DNA from: Hansfordia pulvinata
Taxonomy: Eukaryota; Ascomycota; Sordariomycetes; Xylariales
Assembly (NCBI GenBank): GCA_006538405.1
Contig: BJKQ01000003.1
Span: 248,001-312,000, forward strand
Direction: 5' to 3'
DNA: 64,000 nt
The position numbers were made by a program, and so were the translations under genes. Each line of letters opens with the position of its first letter. Within the stretch, counting starts at the first letter, position 1. Below the pieces are notes generated by a model. That model was not told where the DNA came from. It made no database searches and saw only the letters and a program-made list of their open reading frames with translations. This document shows, in pieces, positions 59,790 to 64,000 of the stretch.

Positions 59790-62700
59790 TCTGAAGGTTG
59801 TAAGGGGACTGTGGGAGCTGCTGCTCGTAGTGATTTCCGACGCGCTGGGGAGTAGGAGGGTGAAGTGGTGTGGTTGTGTTGTTGGTGGAGACGAGGCTGT
59901 TGGATGCTTTGTGAAGGTGATGATGATGGATATTTCTTCTCGGGGACCAAGACGGCAATGACAAGCACTTATATACACCTTCTCGGCGCGGCTTCAGCTG
60001 CTGCCTATCGGTGTCGCCGGCACGATGCTTGTCTCCCTCTCTCGCGTGGAGGCGCCGGCGGAGGCGAGCCGCGCTTCGAACCGTCTCCAGGCCCCCGCCG
60101 CTATTCTCGTCTCTTAGCTGATTAGTACCGTAGGTATTCGACTCACGGCCCTGCGGGGTTACCTTGGTGGCCCGTCAGTCTCGCCTCGGTGGCTCATCGC
60201 GGGATAGGGACAGCACTGGGCTGGGGTGGCAAACGGCAAGGCTGTTTGGAGGCGTGGCAGAAGCTTCCGAGGGTGCCGTTCGGGGAATCCATGACTGATG
60301 GGTGCCACGTCGAGGTGGCAGCTTACAGCTCTGCAGGGCTCTGCTGATTGATGTTGCCGTTCGCGACTCGTGGGCTCAGTCGAGGCGCCTGGTGTGTCGC
60401 GACTTACACAAAACGGAGAGCCACAGCGTTTCCCATGCATCACTTCACGATGTCAGCTGAGCTGCCGTAAGCCCACACAGGAGTCCATCCGAGCGGGCAG
60501 CGTCCGGGCGTAGCTACTAGGTAAATGACCCTACTCCGTACATACTGTTCAAGGCGTCCAGCCTGGCCTGCCATTGGCAAAGTCGTAGGCCGTTTGCCAC
60601 GGCTCAGCCACCAACCCACGAATGCCACCTGCCGCAACCGTTCTTTGCCGTAGCCATTTACGGGGAGAGCCACGCAAAAGGGAGCTCTCGCCGCCACTCC
60701 AGAACCGGCAAAAGGCTGGGCGATCGTCGAGGAGGCGGGATGCAGGGTCTCCTTGCCTGCTCGGACTCCTATAGGCTGCGGCAAGTATACCGGCTCCCAT
60801 CCCATACTCGTACACGTACCTGTAACGTAAGACGGCCCGGCCGGGCTGCAACGGTCTAACGATCCCCACGGCGGGCCACGGCGATCGGGGCTTCCGAGGA
60901 CCGCCATCCTCCATAGGGTAAAGATCCAAGTCAGCCCTGGGAGCAAGATCATGGTATCTATCCCTTCTCAGAATCGTCGCCCGGGGCGAACTTGCGCCAG
61001 TTCTGCCTGAGATTCAAGGCTTTGGAACGCCGCGCCCGTTGAGCGAGCCATGCCTATTAGGAAAGTTGCCTCTGGGAGCGGATCGCACTTCCGGGCTTCC
61101 GGCGGCTTCCGGGCGAACCTTTGTCGCGCCGCTTCTCTGAAAAGATGAAATCCCAACTCGCCTCCCGCTGGATGTCGAACGGAGGCACGGGCTCGTGGTG
61201 GACGGAGCCGAGCCCTGGTCCAACCCCGGGCTTGTCGGCGTGGCAGCACAGGTGGGCGGTGGGCGTGAGGCTCCAGAGAGGGGAGAAAATAGGACCACGC
61301 CATGGCCCATGTGTAATCCCCGTTTGTGAAGCGGTAATTTGGGCACGTGCTCGCTCGACGTCGTCGCTTTCGGCCGACAGTGGGATCTCCGACCGGCCAC
61401 CCACGTTCACGTCAAACCGTGGCCCTGGCTCCTGCACTCCCGGGTCAATTCAACCAGATCCACTGTTCAGCCATGGGGGGGAGGGGGGGGCGAGCTGTGG
61501 CAGATCAGGTCAGGTCGGGCCAGTGCAGGGCAGAACTTGGAAGCTCTGACGCGAAAAACTATATTTGTCGCGATGAAGTGGCCACAGTCTCCGACGACGT
61601 CCGTAAGGCCCGGAACTTTTTGGTTCTGCTGCTTGCCGCTCATACCGGCGGTGCTTCATGTCCATACTGGACAATGCAGCCCCCACGACATGACATGTCC
61701 CTACGGATACGCGTATGGTAGGCTCATCTCTTAACCCAAGTTAGCCGAAGAGGAGTGCGGCGGCCTGGTTCGCGGGTGGCCATTCCGGGTTGCCGTCCAT
61801 TTCAGCTGGGTGGATCTCTCGATCCGCCGGGGACTCTGCCGGCGGACTGGCAGACACTATTACGAGTGAGCCGGTTCATAATAGTAACAAGGCGCCCACA
61901 AGCCCGACTCGTGGAACTATCTAACCTACCGTGCGCGGCTCCTCCTCTCCGCCACCCCGCTATACTCGTACGTATTACGGGGAACGCCACCCAGCCCAGG
62001 CTGCCACATGTCGTCGGCAACTTCTTGATTCGGCGAGTTACCTCTGCGGCTGACCGAATGGAAGGGTCAACGGAAGTGCGGGTTATCTCGTCCTATTTTC
62101 CTCGTCTCCATGAATATAGCCTGGCCTTGCGAAAACAGCGACCCAGACTCTGCTGCCTTGCGTCCGTAGCCCGCCAGCCTCGGCCCTCCAGCCTGCATCA
62201 CTCCGGAGGACTGGATGCCCACATGATGTGGACCTTGGACCCAGCCCTACGGTCCTCTCGTACGAGTATCTCATGATCACCCGTGCGCTGTCCGAGTTGG
62301 CTGCTAGCGCACGGTATTTCCCGTTCCATCCGCAGGAATGGGCTGCCCTGTAGGACGGGAAGGTTTGTAAGTGCCTGCGACTACAAGTACCTCGGTCCTC
62401 GGGAGTGTATTGGATGTTCCACGACACAACGAGGAAGCGCCTTCGAGTCGTCTCGACCTCGCATCTACTCGTACCATCAAGATGGAGAGTCGATACCGGC
62501 GTCCTGGAGCTACAACATCCGAGCGCGCCCACCAGGGTCCAAGAGTGGTTGTGAGCTTTCCGAGGTGGCGAGTGCCAACAGGTGAGAAACTAGAGTATAG
62601 ATTTAGAACACGGAGCTGGCCTAACCCAGTTCATCCTGCTGCCTGTTTTTGCTCTGCACAGTAGGGTTTACCCCTGTTTGGGCCATTTCCAAGAAATCTA

Positions 62701-63105
62701 AGCCGTTTCCTCCTGGCCCCTCTGGGTGGGTGGATGGGTACCAGGTATAAGATGGTTCGCGAGTAGAGCGTCGCTCCGAAAACCGCCCGTCGTGCTCGTG
62801 CAAACCATGGTGCACAGGGATGGAATTTGTGTGTAGGTACTCGTAAGCCTCCGCGGTAGCCGACGGTGGCTACCTACCTACCTACCGTATATGTACCGTA
62901 CCTACATAGGTAAGGAACCTAGCTGGCACAGCCGCAGCGAGAAGGCGAGGGGAGGGGCGAAGCTGCGCGTTGGATTACAGGGGGTGTGGCTGGCCATCAG
63001 CCTTGCGAGTATAGCAGGCACGAATGAACATTGTATAAAGGCATCTGATCCGTCCTGTACACCATTTAATACCTGCAGTATGTAGGTACCACACAGCGCG
63101 CAGGG
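59790..63105. other. 3.3-kb intergenic region, no supported gene
   Basis: Holds the promoter of the cysteine-rich protein and then gene-free sequence with five TACGAGTA/TACTCGTA octamers (60805, 61963, 62261, 62466, 62838) and an ACCT run near 62873-62884. No coding signature found. Confidence 0.5.
59968..59975 (-). promoter_or_regulatory. TATA box of the small cysteine-rich gene
   Basis: Minus strand TATATAAG, 179 nt upstream of the ATG at 59789, implying a 5' leader of about 145 nt. Sequence match only. Confidence 0.5.
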
Positions 63106-63605
63106 GGTGTTTTAAAACGATGATAATGATCGTCTTAAGGCTTTTAAAATGGAATGAGAATAAAGTCCCGCAAAAGCATTCATATTACCTCTTTTATATG
63201 AAGAAACCCTTACAGTAGTTATGTTTAACCTGAATTCATTTTTAATGCTTAAAATCATGAAAATGACCTATTTAAGGAAGGAGCTACCAGACAGCCACGT
63301 TCTGCATAGAAGATGGGCTATCTAGCCAGTCTTCCACACCAGGACCCCAGAAGCAATTTTATCAGATGCAGAATGAAAAGTTCCCCTCGGGTAGCAAAGG
63401 GCAGAGTGGTGGTGATAGTGGTGGTAGTGCTGTATTGATTTTAAAGGAGTCTGGGGGGTGTTGCAGGCTTCAGAATGCAGGCCCAGGTGGCTACAGGTGG
63501 CTGGCTAAAAAGGATTTTGATCTGCAAGAGGTAACATCCATGAATGCTTTCGCGAGACCTGCATTCTAAGGGTCGAATTGATCACCACCATCGTTTTTAA
63601 ACACC
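63106..63605. mobile_element. 500-bp MITE-like element with 26-bp terminal inverted repeats
   Basis: The left end (63106-63131, starting GGTGTTTTAAAACGATG) and the reverse complement of the right end (63580-63605, GGTGTTTAAAAACGATG) agree at 22 of 26 positions and both end in TGATC. Three of the four mismatches are A/G transitions, as RIP or deamination would leave. The interior is clearly AT-richer than the rest of the window. One frame, 63366-63569, stays open for 67 codons but shows no transposase motif. No clear target-site duplication is visible; flanks are G-rich on the left and C-rich on the right. The size and lack of a transposase suggest a non-autonomous DNA transposon. Confidence 0.6.
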
Positions 63606-64000
63606 GCCCCCCCCCCCCCCTCTCCCCCCGCGCCGTAAGATAAGGTAAATAGCTTGCTAACACCACAATCAGTATCTTACATGTCAGTACCTAAGGCACC
63701 ATCGCACCGCACGAAGCGGTAGATTGAATACATGTACCTTACATGGAAGGGGAGGCACATGTGTAGGTATACATTAGCGTTCAATGGGTGTACCAGGTGA
63801 CTGTCACTGTGACTGCTAAATTCGTTCGTGACAGTCATGTTTATATGACTCAATCTTGACGACCTGGGCTAGGACTTGCTCCTTATTATGTGACTGTTAA
63901 AAGTGGCTGTGACTAAGTCCATTTTATGACTGCTTTTTCTACTTAAGACGGCCTTAAAGTAAACATAGTCCTGGCCACTTTACATAGTCATATGAATAAG
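63606..64000. other. AT-rich window end with inverted repeats, probable old repeat
   Basis: A C-rich tract (63607-63620) is followed by AT-rich sequence with repeated TGACTGT/GACAGTCA words from 63799. A stretch at 63876-63921 matches, as a diverged inverted copy, the last 47 bases of the window (63953-64000). Differences are mainly transitions. Likely part of a transposon continuing beyond the window. Confidence 0.45.

Noticed and set aside
63366..63569. 67-codon frame inside the MITE-like element
   Set aside because: No transposase or other motif; most likely incidental or a relic.

Overview
This window looks like nuclear DNA of a filamentous ascomycete fungus, most probably a Sordariomycete. 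The evidence is short spliceosomal introns (about 50-140 nt, GTRNGT donors, CTRAC-like branch sites), GC-rich third codon positions, and fungal gene families such as a CarO/NOP-type opsin, CSN3, Sam35/Tob38 and a GPI-anchored YP-rich wall protein. I resolve 16 protein genes; 14 have exon structures rebuilt by hand from splice sites and reading frame, and the other two (the 67-residue and 82-residue small proteins) are single-exon models. I found no rRNA, tRNA or CRISPR array.

Layout. 0-6 kb: a THEM6-like thioesterase (minus) and a tiny conserved-looking protein (minus) separated by 4 kb without genes. 11-14.2 kb: dynactin p25 (minus) and a 388-residue fungal protein (minus). 14.2-23.4 kb: mostly simple-sequence, GC-rich intergenic DNA with one 82-residue protein. 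23.4-33 kb is the densest block: FAD oxidoreductase (plus), Sam35/Tob38 (plus), short-chain dehydrogenase (minus), TPMT-like methyltransferase (plus), cysteine-free secreted protein (minus). 36.5-37.4 kb: GPI-anchored wall protein (minus). 37.4-45.4 kb has no gene I can support. 45.4-57 kb is a housekeeping block: opsin (minus), COP9 signalosome subunit 3 (plus), RPA1 (minus), dienelactone hydrolase (plus), quinone oxidoreductase (minus). 59.5-59.8 kb: small cysteine-rich secreted protein (minus). 63.1-64 kb: AT-richer DNA with a 500-bp element bounded by terminal inverted repeats.

The genes do not form one pathway. They mix core cell biology (RPA1, CSN3, p25, Sam35), redox and detoxification enzymes (FAD oxidase, SDR, methyltransferase, DLH, quinone reductase) and surface or secreted proteins.

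Two features run through the window. First, six otherwise well-conserved genes carry 11 single-base deletions, all in G/C context; adding one base at each site restores full reading frames whose exon lengths fit exactly, which points to assembly errors rather than gene death. Second, the octamer TACGAGTA/TACTCGTA occurs at least 27 times in intergenic DNA (about two expected), never in a CDS, and not at all between 43.9 and 58.0 kb.
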